Below are positions 20,174 through 20,260 of a DNA stretch of 20,260 bases, one piece after another (positions within the stretch are counted from its first letter, which is position 1; each line of letters starts with the position of its first letter). Both the position numbers and the translations under genes were made by a program. Origin of the DNA: a virus; the IMG/VR virus record IMGVR_UViG_3300027844_000933, positions 1 through 20,260 of that record. One strand, 5' to 3'. The notes beneath the pieces were generated by a model. It had not been told where the DNA came from, made no database searches, and saw only the letters and a program-made list of their open reading frames with translations.

Positions 20174-20260
20174 TTAACATTTCCAATTTCTCGATGACCG
20201 CGCCCCGCCGCCGCCGCCGTGGACGATCTGACGCCAATAGTGCGAAAATAACTGCTCGGC
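20174..20260 (-). CDS. possible 3' end of an unidentified gene (partial)
   Basis: A minus-strand frame is open from the window edge to a TAA at 20174-20176, 28 codons ending VHGGGGGARSSRNWKC. The five glycines come from a GCC run. It lies 129 bp upstream of the ParB-methyltransferase in the same direction, where phages often have an HNH nuclease or regulatory gene, but the fragment shows no motif that identifies it. The gap 20045-20173 holds a GC-rich 6-bp hairpin (20092-20108) and no clear promoter. Confidence 0.35.
   Translation of the reverse strand, partial: AEQLFSHYWRQIVHGGGGGARSSRNWKC

Noticed and set aside
1-20260. CRISPR array, tRNA, insertion sequence, integrase or attachment site
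   Set aside because: I looked for regular repeats with unique spacers, cloverleaf-like stems, transposase motifs and integrase motifs and saw none. The only regular repeats are the pentamer array, the 24-bp duplication and the GGTAC units.

Overview
The window reads as part of a tailed-phage (Caudoviricetes, siphovirus-type, HK97-like) genome or prophage. The basis is an ordered packaging, head and tail gene run on the minus strand: ParB-methyltransferase, small terminase, large terminase, HK97-type portal, ClpP-like protease, HK97-fold capsid, connectors, tail tube, tail chaperones and tape measure. The host cannot be fixed from the sequence. Several unrecognised tail-tip proteins remind me of siphoviruses linked to Planctomycetes, but this is memory and unverified. 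I see no integrase, attachment site, tRNA, CRISPR array, insertion sequence, holin or endolysin.

Layout from right to left, in the direction of transcription. Positions 20260-13000 hold the packaging and head module, tightly packed with ATGA or TAATG stop/start overlaps. Positions 12935-11507 hold an unrecognised small head-region protein and the connector genes. Positions 11507-7545 hold the tail module: gp10-like protein, DUF3168-type completion protein, tail tube, an unrecognised protein, the gpG and gpGT chaperone pair with a clear -1 slippery site, and the tape measure. Positions 7544-3282 hold six consecutive genes I cannot assign (313, 448, 185, 218, 116 and 134 aa), placed where tail-tip and receptor-binding proteins belong. 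The 448-aa one appears to start at a rare AUC codon.

Positions 2228-3280 are a small plus-strand island of four short genes: a CxxC...HxxC zinc-ribbon-like protein, an unrecognised protein, a ribbon-helix-helix-like protein and a secreted protein. A good -10 box precedes the island, and four GGTAC units spaced exactly 10 bp apart sit directly after the ribbon-helix-helix gene. Left of it, from 2193 to 243, a minus-strand early-type operon carries small unrecognised proteins, a helix-turn-helix protein, a small membrane protein and an ERF single-strand annealing recombinase. The ERF stop codon abuts a roughly 165-bp degenerate GCCNN pentanucleotide array.

The most notable signals are terminator-like hairpins on the minus strand before the capsid gene, after it, and after the following 163-aa gene; the gpG/gpGT frameshift; a short duplicated segment linking gpG to the gene before it; the AUC start; the 10-bp-phased GGTAC array; and the pentamer array.
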